Source: Antedon mediterranea (lineage: Eukaryota; Echinodermata; Crinoidea; Comatulida; Antedonidae). Taken from it: 64,000 bases of DNA. The notes under the pieces were generated by a model. The model was not told the origin of the DNA. It searched no databases and worked only from the letters and a program-made list of their open reading frames with translations. A program made the translations under genes and the position numbers. The stretch is taken from the NCBI RefSeq assembly GCF_964355755.1, contig NC_092677.1, positions 1,307,001 through 1,371,000 of the forward strand. Direction: 5' to 3'. Positions 31,499-43,813 of this stretch are shown one piece after another (position 1 is the first letter of the stretch; every line of letters begins with the position of its first letter).

Positions 31499-32735
31499 TT
31501 TAATTAATTGATTGTGTATATATTTCGACATAACGGCATTAACAATACCAGTATATTGAGGTTTAGATTTGCGACGACCGAAATACGTCATGTTAATTCA
31601 TTCACTGTGCAAAAACTTCCTGATTTTATCAGTATGCGATCAACAGTTATGTTTGTGTGTTGTTTTGAAGTCGAGTCGATGAATATTAATAATGTTTATT
31701 GTATTAGTCTGTTGAGTAAACGCGACGACCCAGATAGACAAAATACTTTGGACTTCTCTCAGAGTGATTTGTTTTCTTGGGCTTATCTAACCACAGTACA
31801 TTTACAGCCACCTAACTCATGCAGTAAGGTAATTGACGGTTTCTATAATAAAGACCGATTGTATAGGCTAGGTTTACCAAGGAAATAACTCTTCCCTGGT
31901 TTACCATTTTCGTTATTATTATATTACAACATAATCGTATTTGTATGTTTCAAATTAATATACAGCGATGAAAGATCAAAGAATTATAAGACCTATTCAT
32001 GTTGAGGCTTAGTTATTATATCCGGGCGCATTATGCTGCATTCAGTTATTGAACGTTGGTGATAGGTAACTAACTTAAACCAGAATCTATAAAAACACAT
32101 TATAATTAGTCTGGTGAGAAAACACACTTACGAATATTATGTTGGTTTTTATTGTTAAGCTCTGTTTACACTTTCAAACTTTATATGTCAAAAAAATGTG
32201 ATATGCCCATATGAACATGATGATGTCATATCACTACCATATTTGTTGGGCATATCACCATCATATTTGTCAAACTAGTTTGATAGTGTTGTAGACAGAG
32301 CTTTAGATAACATGAAAAACCAGTGTATGTCACAGGTACAAAGTAATTTGTGTTGTATGTTGCCGTTTAGACGTGGGGAGTATAATACGTGTTCATTATT
32401 AATTTATTTGTTATTCCAATTTATAGGGTGTGTATTTTCAATATCCTGCTATTACAGTATGTTTACATATAATACATGTGTGTTTCATCCTTATTAACGG
32501 TACGTTTAATCATGAAGCTACAGTATGCAATTGTTCAATGATTTATGTAGAATAAATTTTCGAAATACAGGTATATTTCTTGATCGTAAAGTAAGAGCTT
32601 ATTAAAATGTGCACAATAAATGAATTAAATAATTAAACATTGATTAATAATTTTCTCCTAGTTTTATTTAGCACATGTACTTGTGTAATATTGACAGCTT
32701 GGGAGATGTTTTAATTATTTTATTGGCCAACATTC
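31499..32735. other. Duplicated segment related to 18.1-19.0 kb
   Basis: Shares blocks with the upstream region of unit C (31769, 31945, 32117 and 32721). A 126-codon ORF at 31508-31888 overlaps the homology but has no recognisable domain. It may mark a lost gene of the unit C type. Confidence 0.45.
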
Positions 32736-33288
32736 GGCATCTGATGTGGTGCTTTTGTAGAGTTAGGGAAAGGTAGGCAGGCAATAGTAATACAGCATCT
32801 CATGTGGTGCTTTTGTAGAGTTAGGGAAAGGTAGGCAGGCAATAGTAATACAGCATCTGATGTGGTGCTTTTGTAGAGTTAGGGAAAGGTAGGCAGGCAA
32901 TAGTAATACAGCATCTGATGTGGTGCTTTTGTAGAGTTAGGGAAAGGTAGGCAGGCAATAGTAATACAGCATCTCATGTGGTGCTTTTGTAGAGTTAGGG
33001 AAAGGTAGGCAGGCAATAGTAATACAGCATCTGATGTGGTGCTTTTGTAGAGTTAGGGAAAGGTAGGCAGGCAATAGTAATACAGCATCTCATGTGGTGC
33101 TTTTGTAGAGTTAGGGAAAGGTAGGCAGGCAATAGTAATACAGCATCTGATGTGGTGCTTTTGTAGAGTTAGGGAAAGGTAGGCAGGCAATAGTAATACA
33201 GCATCTCATGTGGTGCTTTTGTAGAGTTAGGGAAAGGTAGGCAGGCAATGGTAATACAGCATCTCATGTGGTGCTTTTGTAGAGTTAG
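32736..33288. repeat. 58-bp minisatellite, about 9.5 copies
   Basis: The unit runs from cagcatctSatgtggtg to ggcaatagtaata and is almost perfect. A single C/G variant (CTGATG or CTCATG) gives the order G C G G C G C G C C across copies. The high identity implies recent expansion. Confidence 0.92.
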
Positions 33289-34122
33289 ATTATGGTCTAT
33301 GGTATACTACTGTAGGCAATACATATGATGATGTTTTATTACTAAATTTCCCTTTGATCGGGCCATACTATGATATAATTATTTCTATAAATAATGTATC
33401 ATAGTTTATTTACAGTACAAAACAGAAACAGTTGAATAGAAAGTTGATTCATAGCAATTAACATGAACTAAAGGAGTTACATATTATATTGCTGGATTCT
33501 TGATAAGAGCTTAGTTCAGAAAACATCTTCCCATTTTATAGTACATTCTATACACCCTGGGTTACCACGGGCAGTTGGGTTGAAACCCTAAGATCAATCC
33601 TGCTTACAGGCCTGATTTAACTGAAGCAATATACGTTAGTAATCTATTCTATAATCTAATCTAAGAAAACCAGCAAAGAAATTATAATAATATTCACATG
33701 AATTAGTTCATATAATAATTATATATCAATGTAATTTAATTTTAAAGAACAAAATAAATTTAATAACATAATAATTTAAAACCGAGCTTCATAACCCACT
33801 ATACATTTATATTATTATTTGCACATACTCTTTCGAAACTATTTCAATCATAATAATTTGTTTGTTTAATTAAAAAAAAGATCTTTTAAAAAAAATCTTA
33901 AAAAATGTAAATTTTGCAAATCTCTATGGCTTTCAAATTATTTATAAAAGTTTTTGACAATACAAATGTTTCTTACACATCTCTTGTTGTATTTAATCTT
34001 TAAAAGCTAACGATTACTGTATAAAAATAAATTTCATATTTAAAAAAATCATCAGTTGTTATCCAGAAGATTTAAATATAACACAAATAAATATGAAAAT
34101 AGAAATGGATAATAATACTCAC
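33289..34122. other. AT-rich noncoding, possible downstream part of unit D
   Basis: Cytoplasmic exons of the minus-strand unit D would be expected here or further left, but none is clear. Confidence 0.35.
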
Positions 34123-34147
34123 TTATTGAAACAAGCTATTTTCTTAT
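34123..34147 (-). CDS. Candidate juxtamembrane exon of unit D
   Basis: Minus strand, ACAG acceptor and GTGAGT donor. Joined to the membrane exon at 35124-35183 it reads YKKIACFN, a basic stretch as expected after a membrane segment. Only 25 nt, no paralogue to confirm it. Confidence 0.25.
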
Positions 34148-34168
34148 CTGTACATGAAAAAAAAACAC

Positions 34169-34216
34169 ATAATAATAATAATAATAATAATAACAATAAT
34201 AATAATAATAATAACA
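34169..34216. repeat. (AAT)n microsatellite
   Basis: About 15 trinucleotide units with two AAC interruptions. Confidence 0.9.
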
Positions 34217-34333
34217 AATAGTGATTAAAGACGCTGTGGACTTACATAATCCTACCTGTATGGTATAAATCAATCTAACATGAAAACCACAATATTCCCT
34301 GCAAGAAACTTTTCAACAATTGTTGTTATACTA

Positions 34334-34749
34334 GAGAGGTTTCGCAATCTTACGAATACGATAACGAATACGGATACGTCACGCACACGTATTCGTTTTC
34401 GTAAGCCATAAAAAAATCTGTTTCGCATGGCAACGAAATATTGAGGCGCGTCCAAAATATGACTGCGGTAGATTTGAGCGAGGCCGCAGGTACGTGTTGC
34501 TTGGTGCTTGCTACTTTAGTAAATTACTTTCAATAAATCTATAATTATATTATAATCATGAATCATTCCTGATTCAAATGCAAAATGTGCAAAATAGATC
34601 AAAAACTATACTCGTTTTGTAGTTTTGAATATGACTGGTGATATTCGTCAACACGAATACGCTTTACGAATATGAAATGGGGATCAGCTCAAAAGTTTCA
34701 CAAATGTATGACGTATCCGTATCGTATTCGTAAGGTTGCGAAACCTCCC
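34334..34749. mobile_element. MITE with TA target duplication
   Basis: 416 bp. Left end GAGAGGTTTCGCAATCTTAC and right end (reverse complement) GGGAGGTTTCGCAACCTTAC form inverted repeats continuing through ACGAATACG-rich sequence. TA flanks both sides (34332-34333, 34750-34751), as for Tc1/mariner-type elements. It is noncoding. Confidence 0.75.
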
Positions 34750-35123
34750 TATTATCAAATTTGTTGCTGCCTTTTTTCAAATGTTTGTTTTTATATATCT
34801 TTGGCAATAATACGAATCCAGTATTGTTTGATTTTAAGATAATTCAAATAAAAATAATATTGGAGTTTAATGATCTACAGTACCAAACAGTGTGCAGTTG
34901 TATAGGTTCTTAAACATGCACAACAATTATATTAACTTTATTTGATTAAATAGAAATACAGTTCTCCATCCAAATCTAGAATAATCTATGATTTATTTTA
35001 TAAAATTAAGTTAGTAGTATTAGTAATGTTGTAAGATACTATTTCTGTCATATAAAAGTTTTATTTTGGATATTTTATATTCATTAATTCAAGTATTGTA
35101 GTGATCTACTAGTATCTACTTAC
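34750..35123. other. AT-rich noncoding
   Basis: Intron or 3' region of unit D; nothing recognised. Confidence 0.4.
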
Positions 35124-35183
35124 ACTGACAAACAAAAATTCCGATAAAAACCAACACCACTGATACTGCAGACACAACCCCAC
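35124..35183 (-). CDS. Unit D exon: transmembrane segment
   Basis: 60 nt, phase 1-1, ATAG acceptor and T|GTAAGT donor. It reads GVVSAVSVVLVFIGIFVCQ, a clean membrane helix. It joins in frame to the exon at 35916-35963. It is unrelated in sequence to the membrane exons of A, B, E and F. Confidence 0.65.
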
Positions 35184-35915
35184 CTATAAAAAGGTATCAT
35201 TACATAAAAAAATACAATATATTTTCTAAAATAAAAGTCACTCAGCAATGATGTTGAAACAAAATGTTTAAAGTAACAGCTTTCTAAATCAAGAAAATAT
35301 ATAACATGTCAATATGGATAAAAGTACTACAGCTTGACTTAGCTGGCCCTCCCACCTTTCTCCTAACGTCCAAACAATTTGATAATTATTAAAACTTTTG
35401 CAGCACTGGATAATCTTCTAACATAGCACCTCGGTTAAGTTTACTTACCAATACCGAAAGTTTTTGTTAATTATTATTTTTCCACACATAAACAAAATAA
35501 AAAAGATAATTATATCTATCAAATATTAGTAATAACAAATGTGAAAGGAGATCAAAATAAATATGTAAAGATTAGCCTTGACCACTTGAGCAATTGTGGA
35601 CATGACAAATAAAGTAAATTTAAAGAAGAAACCAAACAATATGAATAGTAGCGGGTCAATTTTAAAGTTCATAGTAATTGTGGCTAAGATTTAACTGCTT
35701 CTGGATTTGTCAAAGGATCTCATACCATTTCAACTAAGAAAATTTAAAATAAATAATAATAAATAATTCATTAATAAATTCATAGGTGTGATTACTTGGT
35801 TTTAAAAATATTTTGGGCAATGAGTAAAAGACATTCATAGTTTTGGATCATAAGCATTTTTAAATATCTTTCAATTGAAATATTTATGTTTTGGAGTTTT
35901 CCTAAAAAGACTCAC

Positions 35916-35963
35916 CTATTAAACCACCATTTACACCATCATTGGGATCAGTAGGATCAAAAG
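35916..35963 (-). CDS. Unit D exon: stalk before the membrane segment
   Basis: 48 nt, phase 1-1, TTACAG acceptor and GTGAGT donor. It reads FDPTDPNDGVNGGLIG, a Pro/Asp/Gly stalk leading into the membrane helix. Confidence 0.6.
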
Positions 35964-37304
35964 CTGTAAGTAATACAAAAAAAAATATTTTAAATAATAA
36001 ACAAACTTAGCAGCAATTATAAACATGAAAATTAAATTCTACAGTATATTAAAACCAGGTAACAAACTGTTTAAGTTTGACATTACTGTACAGTACGTAC
36101 ATTCACAAGTTTGTTTACACATTATACTTATTTCCAAGATGGACTGAGCAAAATGAGGCCAAGTATTTTTTTGCAACCTAGAAGGGTTTTAAACTTTTAA
36201 AAATTTTGCAGCTAATACTAAACATTACAAGCATACAATATAAAAAATATAATGTGTTTGAAGCATTTATATATGTAGTATAGTGTTACATAATATAGAA
36301 TATGTTTATTAGGTAAAAATAAACAGTATATTATAATTATTGAATATAGAATTGTATGACTAATATTTTTCAAACCTTTTTATTTAGTACATTACTTTCA
36401 AGTTTTGTCATTGAATGACAAAAGCTATAATAAAAATGGTGATAATAGCATTGATTGTTGTTAGCATAGCTTCTGTATCTAATGTACAGTGTATTATTAC
36501 AGTATTATTTATAGGGTTAGTGACTTTTACAGTATGTTTTTTATTTGAAATTGTTGTTAATGTTAATAACCATGGAGGAAAAGTTAGTTTAGCAATTGGA
36601 TTAACAATTATTTGATGAAATTTTCTTGAGTAAGTACTCAAATTAACTAATTAGATGACCATAATATATTACAGCCATAGCTTTTCAATAATTTTTATAA
36701 TTTTGTCAATATGAACTTTTAAGATAATCCCTGACAGCAATCAATTCCTAGACTTCAATGATAATCAACATTTTAAAATGGCCGGGAATTTCCCTTTTCT
36801 AAAAATTATACAGGAAGGATCTTGCTGTGGTAACACTAGCTTAAACCAATATAATTAAGTAAATTAACAATATAAAATAATACTAATTTCTACAAATCAA
36901 CATAACAAATTAAAAATAATAATTGATCACACAATTTCCAATAGAAATGAATACAGACAAATTGTACAAAAAGAATACAAGTGGCAACATTTTTAATAAT
37001 GTTTAAATTAAAATTAGACATTATGTTAGCAATACAATAAATGTGTATAAGCTGACAAATTTAGTTGGGTATGGTATGATGGACATCCATAGTTTTTAAG
37101 ATACTGTATACAAATGACTTAATTATTATCTGAATTAAAATTGAAATACATTCTCACTCATTTCACAATACAAAAATGAATGTATAATGACAACAATTTA
37201 ATGAAAAAATATAAATTGATATTTAAATTAACTTGTATACTGTGTCTACAGTATACTATCACAATAAAACCACCACAAATCCCAAAATGCCAAGATATTT
37301 TGTT

Positions 37305-37366
37305 TCATTTTTTAGCAACATACATGGGATCATAACACAATTCTGGCTTTGGAACAGGGGAGTTAA
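37305..37366 (-). CDS. Candidate alternative terminal exon of unit D
   Basis: After a TATACAG acceptor, phase 1 reads NSPVPKPELCYDPMYVAKK and TGA. It lies between the linker at 39530 and the stalk at 35963, so using it would end the protein before the membrane helix and give a secreted form. The two tyrosines (YDPM, YVAK) look more like a cytoplasmic tail, so it may belong elsewhere. No paralogue supports it. Confidence 0.25.
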
Positions 37367-38099
37367 CTGTATAATAGAAAAACAGGTTAGAAAGTGAGCC
37401 CTGATTTTTACACCATAGAAATCATATTGAAATTTACAACACCAGTATTTTGAATAAAAAGCAAGTAAAATGAATAAAGAGATGTACCTGTACAAAAACA
37501 ATTCATGTCAATGAATTTGAATTTATATAAATTATGCTGTATGAAATAGAATACAGAGTGATATCAACTGATTGGAAACTACTATATCACAAAGTGTAAT
37601 CTAAATCTAAAATAGGCCTACTAAATTATTACTATTGAATACTAAATAAACTAGTGCTGAACTAAAGCTGAATTCAAACTTGTTGTGAAATAGTGAAAAC
37701 TACAGTATATTAAATGAATATATAATAAATGGCGAAGGAAAATTAGGTGTAATTTGGGCTAATTACAACCAGTGTCTGAAGGTACTGTAGCTACTGTAAT
37801 CAGATTGGTTAAAAGTAGCTATACCTTTTTCTAAGCTAGCGAAAATATCATCATTAGTTTAAAATTAGAAAATGAAGCAATGGTAAATTAAGTTGAAAGT
37901 GGGAATTTGGGCCATCATAATAAAATATATATTCTAGTTCTTTTATTTACAAAAATACATATAAATATACAGATTCATAAAATTGGCCATAGCAATGTAA
38001 TTTGAAAAAAATTAAAATAAAGAATTTATACATCAAACAATACCATTTTGAACAACAATTTATGCAAAACATATAGAATAGCTCTTTAACATGAACATT

Positions 38100-39529
38100 T
38101 TAAGTGAAATTGCATGGGATTTGTATGAGAGAAAATGTATACAATTTGTTGCAAGCATCATTTATAACAGCAAATTATCTAAGGGACGGTGCCAAATTGG
38201 GAAGTTGACGAGTGGCCTCCCTCAAGGGCTATTACTGTATGGCGCCGCCCCTGTTATTAAAGAACATACCTAAAGTGGTAGACAATGTCATTGCAGTTAC
38301 TACACTCTCGGTTAGTGTTATATCCTCTGTGATACAAATTAAATATTAATCCATTTAAATTTGATATAATTCATTAAACACAATAATAATTTATAAAACC
38401 AACATACTGTATAGGGAATTACAGTATGTTTGGTCAAAAATCAAGTACCAGTACCAACTAAACCAAAGTAAATGTAAAATGTATGCTAGCCTTGTGTTTA
38501 ATATGAAAGCAAAACCTTCTACTAAGCTTCTAATGAAAACGGTGTACATAAATCTAAGATATAAAATATTAAGTCCAGAATTGCACAAAGATAATAACAC
38601 AAACTTGTACCACAAATGACTCAACATTATCCATAATACTTGTCCATAGCATACAATAGAATCTATTGAACACAAGTGTTGGTACAGAGGTTAATTGTCA
38701 AAGCTTTATTACTAGCTATATGGTAGAAATCCGGCTATGGTATACACTCACTATTCATCAATAACTAATGACTGAGAATTAAAGGTTCAGAATATTTTTA
38801 AAGTTGATTTGGAGTGTGTAGGGAGCTAACAGAAGATTAATATAAACAAATTACAAGCTACAGTAAGTAATACTACAGTATTTCAACTTGAGGATATAAA
38901 TGTTATCATGTTAAATTGTTGGGTACTGTAATTAACAGGAACTGTTCACACATTATTTTTAACGGGACTTAAAAATATCAAATAAAAAGTATGCATGGTA
39001 TTATTTTACCATTTCGGTTTGGGGTGGTGGAGAAATTAAAACATTTTTAACATTTTAACTTTCAATTGAAAAAAATGGAATACAACTGGTGCACAATTAA
39101 CCAAAACATTAATTTCTATTTTTCAATGGTTTTGCTATGGTTAATAATTTAACCCATGTCATCATAGTTCAATAATATATAATTAGTATATAATTATAAA
39201 TTAGTGTTCAATAATTAAGTTCTAAATCAGCGGAGAAGGTTCCCAAGATAATGTACTGTACAAATGTACAAAGAAAGTGAGTAATATAAGCATGATAGCA
39301 TATTAAAATACAGGAGCAGGGGGTGCAAGGGGTAGGCAGCAATGTTAAGGAGGTATATGTAGTCGATTGGGTGTCTGTATGTTTTCAATATTTTTATTTT
39401 TTCACACTCATGTTGTGAGCTAAATCCCCTATCTGCCCCTGTATTCAATTATGCGTGGTACTAGTACTACTATACTTGAATGTGCCATTTATACTATACA
39501 AAAATAGCCAATTACACATTACTACTTAC
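38100..39529. other. Unit D intron
   Basis: AT-rich, no exon or repeat identified. Confidence 0.4.
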
Positions 39530-39559
39530 TTGGTGTTGACATTTGTTCTGTAGTAGGGG
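39530..39559 (-). CDS. Unit D exon: 30-nt linker
   Basis: Phase 1-1, TTTTCAG acceptor and A|GTAAGT donor, reading TPTTEQMSTP. It is analogous to the 27-nt Ser/Thr linker of the other units. Confidence 0.55.
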
Positions 39560-39678
39560 CTGAAAACCAAATTTATTATTACTTTTATATTAGTTCTCAT
39601 AACTTGTCTACTGTAGAATTTAGAATAGAATTTGTAAGTAAAGGCAGTACTAGCATATGAATACAAATATACATGCAT

Positions 39679-40250
39679 ACAGGCCCGTATGCAACATTTA
39701 TAATGGGGGGGTGCGAGCGAAGCGAGCAACAATGGCCGCGGCAAAATTTGCGTTATTTGACGTTCTAAAGATTGATTTAAGACTCTTTGTTGTGGCTTGG
39801 GCTAGTTGAACGATGGACACCAGAACTTAACGCTTTCATGATGTTTAAAGGCCAACTCAGACAGCTTCCTTCCGGCGCCGTATTCGATAGTGTCTGTATT
39901 TCCAGACACGTCTTTACCACCGACGGTTAAGTTGTCTGTATTTCCAGCAAATTTTCGCGTACATGAAGCGCTAATTTTAGCTATTGCTTGTCGTCACATG
40001 ATCGACTGCGCATGTTTTACATCGAGTTTGTAGTCAGTTCAGATTCCGTAATTTAATTACCGGTATTTTTTCATTTTATATTAACATATTTTTGTTTGTA
40101 TACCATTGATAATGTAAATTTTGTATATATATAATGATATTGTCTTTAGTTAAACAAGACAAGAAAAAATACCAACCGAGGAAATAGTGGACCTTTTGGG
40201 ACTTGGGAGGTGCGTCTGCACCCAACGCACCCCCCCTGGCCTGGCATAAA
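39679..40250. mobile_element. Possible degenerate DNA transposon or MITE
   Basis: The left side has caggcccgtatgcaac followed by GGGGGGTGCG, and the right side has CGCACCCCCCCTGG, a short inverted pair of a kind found at ends of hAT-like MITEs. A GCGAGCGAAGCGAGC palindrome lies near the left end. Boundaries are uncertain. Confidence 0.35.
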
Positions 40251-40875
40251 ATATACTGCCATGCTTTCTATTTTGTTTTATTTTTGCAAAACCCCTCCCT
40301 CCCTTTACCACTTTATTTAATAATATTTATTCAGCAATTTTCATTGCAAATCAAGATCAACATCACAATCAATTGAATTTCTAACAAAATTAAAATCAGC
40401 GTGTCAATAACACTGATTTATATATATATATCCCAATTTTGACAGCAACACACTTAAAATAAATTGGTTCATTTTTTTTAAAACAGAACTAATTTCTTTA
40501 AATCTCTTAAAAAATTATTTGACCTCTATCATTATAAAAATTTTTGTGTAAAAATCACAATATGATTTCAATGGTTTCAAAATACATCTCACAATAAATA
40601 TATTACTTTTTTTCGACCACAGAGAAATGATAAGAAAAAAATAAAAAACAAAAGTAGCTAGAAATAAAAGTTTTAAATACTTAATAACACTCAATAATAA
40701 TTTGAAACAAAAATAATGATCAGAGCCCTTCATTTAAAAGGACACTGACACTTTTCCTGAGAGCAAAAAACAAAATTGAGGAAAGATATTGAATTATTTC
40801 CTCTTATTTATTTAAATGAAGGTTTGAATAATATATCCATGTTAAAGCTACAGGTACAAAATAAATTTTACTTAC

Positions 40876-41169
40876 AACCTACTGAGAGTTCGAGAGGATT
40901 ACTATGTTTTCCTTCTTCTCCACTGTAAGCAGCATTCTCTGCTACACAACGATAACTTCCTGCATCCATTTGATCAACTTTATTAATAATTAATATTGAA
41001 TCAGAAGATGGATATTTTTCTCCATCAGAATCATCAATTTCAACATCATTTTGTGTCCATCTGACAGTAATTGATGTTGGTTTACCGATAAGATTAGTAC
41101 ATGTGAATTTTGCGGTGTCATTTATCATGACAGATAATGTGTCCGACTTCAAAACGGGGGTGTCCAGAT
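40876..41169 (-). CDS. Unit D exon: I-set Ig domain
   Basis: Phase 1-1, TTACAG acceptor. The domain shows AKFTCTNLIGKP (first Cys), ITVRWTQND (Trp), ILIINKVDQMDAGSYRC (second Cys) and AENAAYSGEEG. Two donors three bases apart keep the same phase: GTAAGT gives 294 nt, and G|GTTGTA gives 291 nt as in units B and E. The closest relative is the unit E I-set. It joins in frame to the V exon at 43478-43813. Confidence 0.75.
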
Positions 41170-41298
41170 CTGTAATATAGTAACATAATATTAAATAGTT
41201 AGCTTTCGCATCAAGACGGTAAGCGAAAGGGGATGGTAAACAAATGGTAATTCATACAAATATTAATCAGCACATGTGTATAAAAGCCCAGTATACTA

Positions 41299-42362
41299 CC
41301 GTATATTTCGGTGTATAAGTCGCACTTTTGACACGCAAATTTGACCTCTAAATTAAGGGTGCGTCTTATACACCGAACATAAATGCCTCACCACACAGAT
41401 TGTACATATCGTCACCTCGTTGGCTAGGCCTGAGTAGGCTAGCGTAGGCCTAGCTTCAGTGTACTACAGTAACATAACGGCAACCTGCTTCTGCCTAGTT
41501 TTCAAGGCATTTTAGCGTGATGTTATACTAAATATGATGAAAAGATTTGTTCATTATGGAGCTGTTTTAGGCGCTCCGATAAAATTTCATTTGTAAACGT
41601 TTTGTTTGTTTTATCTTTATACTGGGTGACCTCTTCAGTCAAAGACTGATCTCCCAGAGGGCCCAGTTGGTGATCAGTGGCTGTGATGTACTAGTACACC
41701 GGGGTAACCCCCTACTCGTCTCGAAAGATGTACTAGGTTCTTTAAAGTGCACACGAGCAAGTTGTGTACACTGGACCTACGGTTTATAGTCCTTATCCGA
41801 GAAGACTCGTTCTACCACCAGAACCATGGAGTGAGTGAGCCTCGAACCCCTGCCGATGTTATGGCTACGTGATTACGGTTCCACTGTCTTAACCGCTCGG
41901 CCACTCACTCACTTAAACGTTTACGATTGGAATAGGCCTAGTATTTATTTATAGTTATACGCACGATCGCCGACCGCCGTACCCCCAGCGCAAGCCCTTC
42001 TTGGCGGCGGCCACATGGTGTACGGTATTCGACTAGTATATTCTCCCTCTCGAAATGATCGAGCGAGGCTAGCCCACACACGTGCGTGTTACACACAGTC
42101 ATGCACTCGATGTTGCGGGTGCAAAACTCATGAATAACAAGTTAGAAAGAACTTGTTGAGAAAAAACCTAAATAAAGGACGCCGTTGTAGATATAACAAA
42201 ATATATTATTACAATAATATTGATTACAATTTAAAAAAACATTGTTTTGATGAAATATAATGTGCGTCTTATACATCAACGATATAAAAAATACCGATAT
42301 TTTACTCTCAGTTAGGGGGTGCGTCTTATACACAGGTGCGACTTATACACCGAAATATACGG
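41299..42362. mobile_element. DNA transposon with TA target duplication, in unit D intron
   Basis: 1,064 bp with terminal inverted repeats CCGTATATTTCGGTGTATAA and GTGCGACTTATACACCGAAA at the two ends, and subterminal GGTGCGTCTTATACAC repeats. TA flanks both ends. It carries no transposase. A tRNA-derived SINE is nested inside it. Confidence 0.8.
41583..41912 (-). mobile_element. tRNA-derived SINE
   Basis: The minus strand begins with GTGAGTGAGTGGCCGAGCGG, an A-box-like tRNA head, and has GGGTTCGAGGCTC as B box about 60 bp on, a Ser/Leu-type tRNA pattern. The body contains CCCTCTGGGAGATCAGTC and ends near a T-rich tail. A second copy of the 3' part is at 42712-42795. Confidence 0.7.
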
Positions 42363-42711
42363 TATGTTTATTTGACAAATTAGATGTTGAAGGCGTTTCT
42401 CTCAAATTTGAACTTCATTCTAACACGTTGCCCTTGGATAGAAGAATATCTAGTTGGTGTGAAGAAATAAATGGTATTGTACTCTTTACAATAATTATCA
42501 AGAGCAAACTGTACCTCATTTATGTTTTCATCATGTACTGCTCTCTCTAACACAAGGGTAGAAGAGTTAAACAAACTGAAACATACATTTCATAATAATA
42601 TCTGGAGTGATTTTTCAAACACATCAATTGTAATGTTATGTTTTAGGGTCATCAACTATTTCCCTACTCAAGGAAGTAGAACTGATTTTTTATTGAAATT
42701 GAAATTGAAAT

Positions 42712-42795
42712 TGAAATATATATTTATACTGGGTAACCTCTTCAGTCAAAGACTGGTCTCCCAGAGGGCCCAGTTGGTGATCAGTGGCTTTTGTA
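42712..42795 (-). mobile_element. 3' fragment of the same SINE
   Basis: Shares the ctcttcagtcaaagactg and cccagagggcccagttgg words with 41615-41690. It is 5'-truncated, with a (TTTCAA)n tail at its 3' end on the minus strand. Confidence 0.7.
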
Positions 42796-43477
42796 AACTT
42801 ACACTAAGAGGGCTTTGAAAATACGAGCCGAAATTAAACATTTCCAATCTATAGTTTAAATCTGTATTACTGAGTAAATGCTCTCATGTATTCTGTATGA
42901 TATACTTGTTTACTTTAATTGTACATCTGAAGTATAATTTTAGATTTTTATTGTTAGTACTGTTTTACTTATTGTATTGTTAATATTTTCGGGGTAATGT
43001 TTCCACTTTTACAATGTATGTGTATATTTTTATAGATTTATTTTAATGTTGTTGTTTTGTTTACACAAAGCACCTATTATCATAGAGTGCCACCGATAAA
43101 AAGGTGCAAGTTCAAATAAATATTATTATTATCGCGACTGTATTTGGTCCATTTAACATTTGGTCTGATAGACAGAGCAACAACAAAAAATGGCTAGTCT
43201 TCATCCTCACAAGCCTTTTTAAAAGTTCTGATTAGGTTCAACCTTTTGAACTGCTAGCCTGGCAATAGCAGAACTTCTCAAACATCCACCATGACAACGT
43301 GTCAGGAAATAAGCGTCATGCTCAGTTTATTACCGTTCCCTTCGTTTACTGTCCTGATTCGAAAACTCCCCATAATATCTTAAATTCAACAGATGGCTGA
43401 CTAACTGTATCTTTGACTTTTTTTAAATAATAGTGATTATTTTAACTACAGATATGGACACATTTATTCATACTTAC
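42796..43477. other. Unit D intron with a LINE-like 3' end
   Basis: Sequence near 43080-43135 (caccgataaaaaggtgcaag followed by an ATT repeat) looks like a LINE 3' end. No exon. Confidence 0.35.
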
Positions 43478-43813
43478 ATTGAACAGTAAGATTTCCATTG
43501 TTTTTACCAGATAAAGTAGCTAAATCAACAATTCTACATAGATAGTATCCATCATCAGACAACACTGTGTTTGCAATGGTGAGAGTAGTTACACCAGTTT
43601 GTGTGGTGTCAGCTGTATATCTACCATTTTGATTTGTATTTGCAGTATTAACAAGGATATCTAACTGATCTCCATCTGAATTACTATTGTACCATTGAGC
43701 AGCATTAAATGTTGAACCACTGAGTGTATAACTACAGGTGATAACAGCATCTTCACCTATTTTAACATTAGCATCTTGTACATTGACAACAGGTTCAGTT
43801 TGACCATTTATAA
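43478..43813 (-). CDS. Unit D exon: V-set Ig domain
   Basis: 336 nt, phase 1-1, GTGTATATAG acceptor and T|GTAAGT donor. Domain marks are VITCSYTLSG (first Cys), AAQWYNSNSD (Trp) and SDDGYYLCRI (second Cys). It is very similar to the V exons of units A, E and G although it lies on the opposite strand. With the signal exon at 44216-44270 and the I-set, linker, stalk and membrane exons it forms an open frame, making D the best candidate for a two-domain receptor in the window. Confidence 0.78.

Noticed and set aside
31508-31888. 126-codon plus-strand ORF
   Set aside because: No domain, no splice logic, and the homologous segment near 18.5 kb is not open over its length.
32736-33288. CRISPR array
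   Set aside because: The 58-bp units are direct tandem repeats without unique spacers, in a eukaryotic genome.
36408-36641. Hydrophobic ORFs on both strands
   Set aside because: Low-complexity AT-rich sequence in an intron of unit D, with no splice-site or paralogue support.
39700-39730. Helitron 3' hairpin (GCGAGCGAAGCGAGC core)
   Set aside because: The hairpin is not followed by CTRR|T and no 5' TC end was found, so it is only mentioned within a possible MITE.
41830-41912. tRNA gene (Ser/Leu-like A and B boxes, minus strand)
   Set aside because: The promoter boxes belong to a SINE head. It lies inside a transposon with a shared SINE body downstream.
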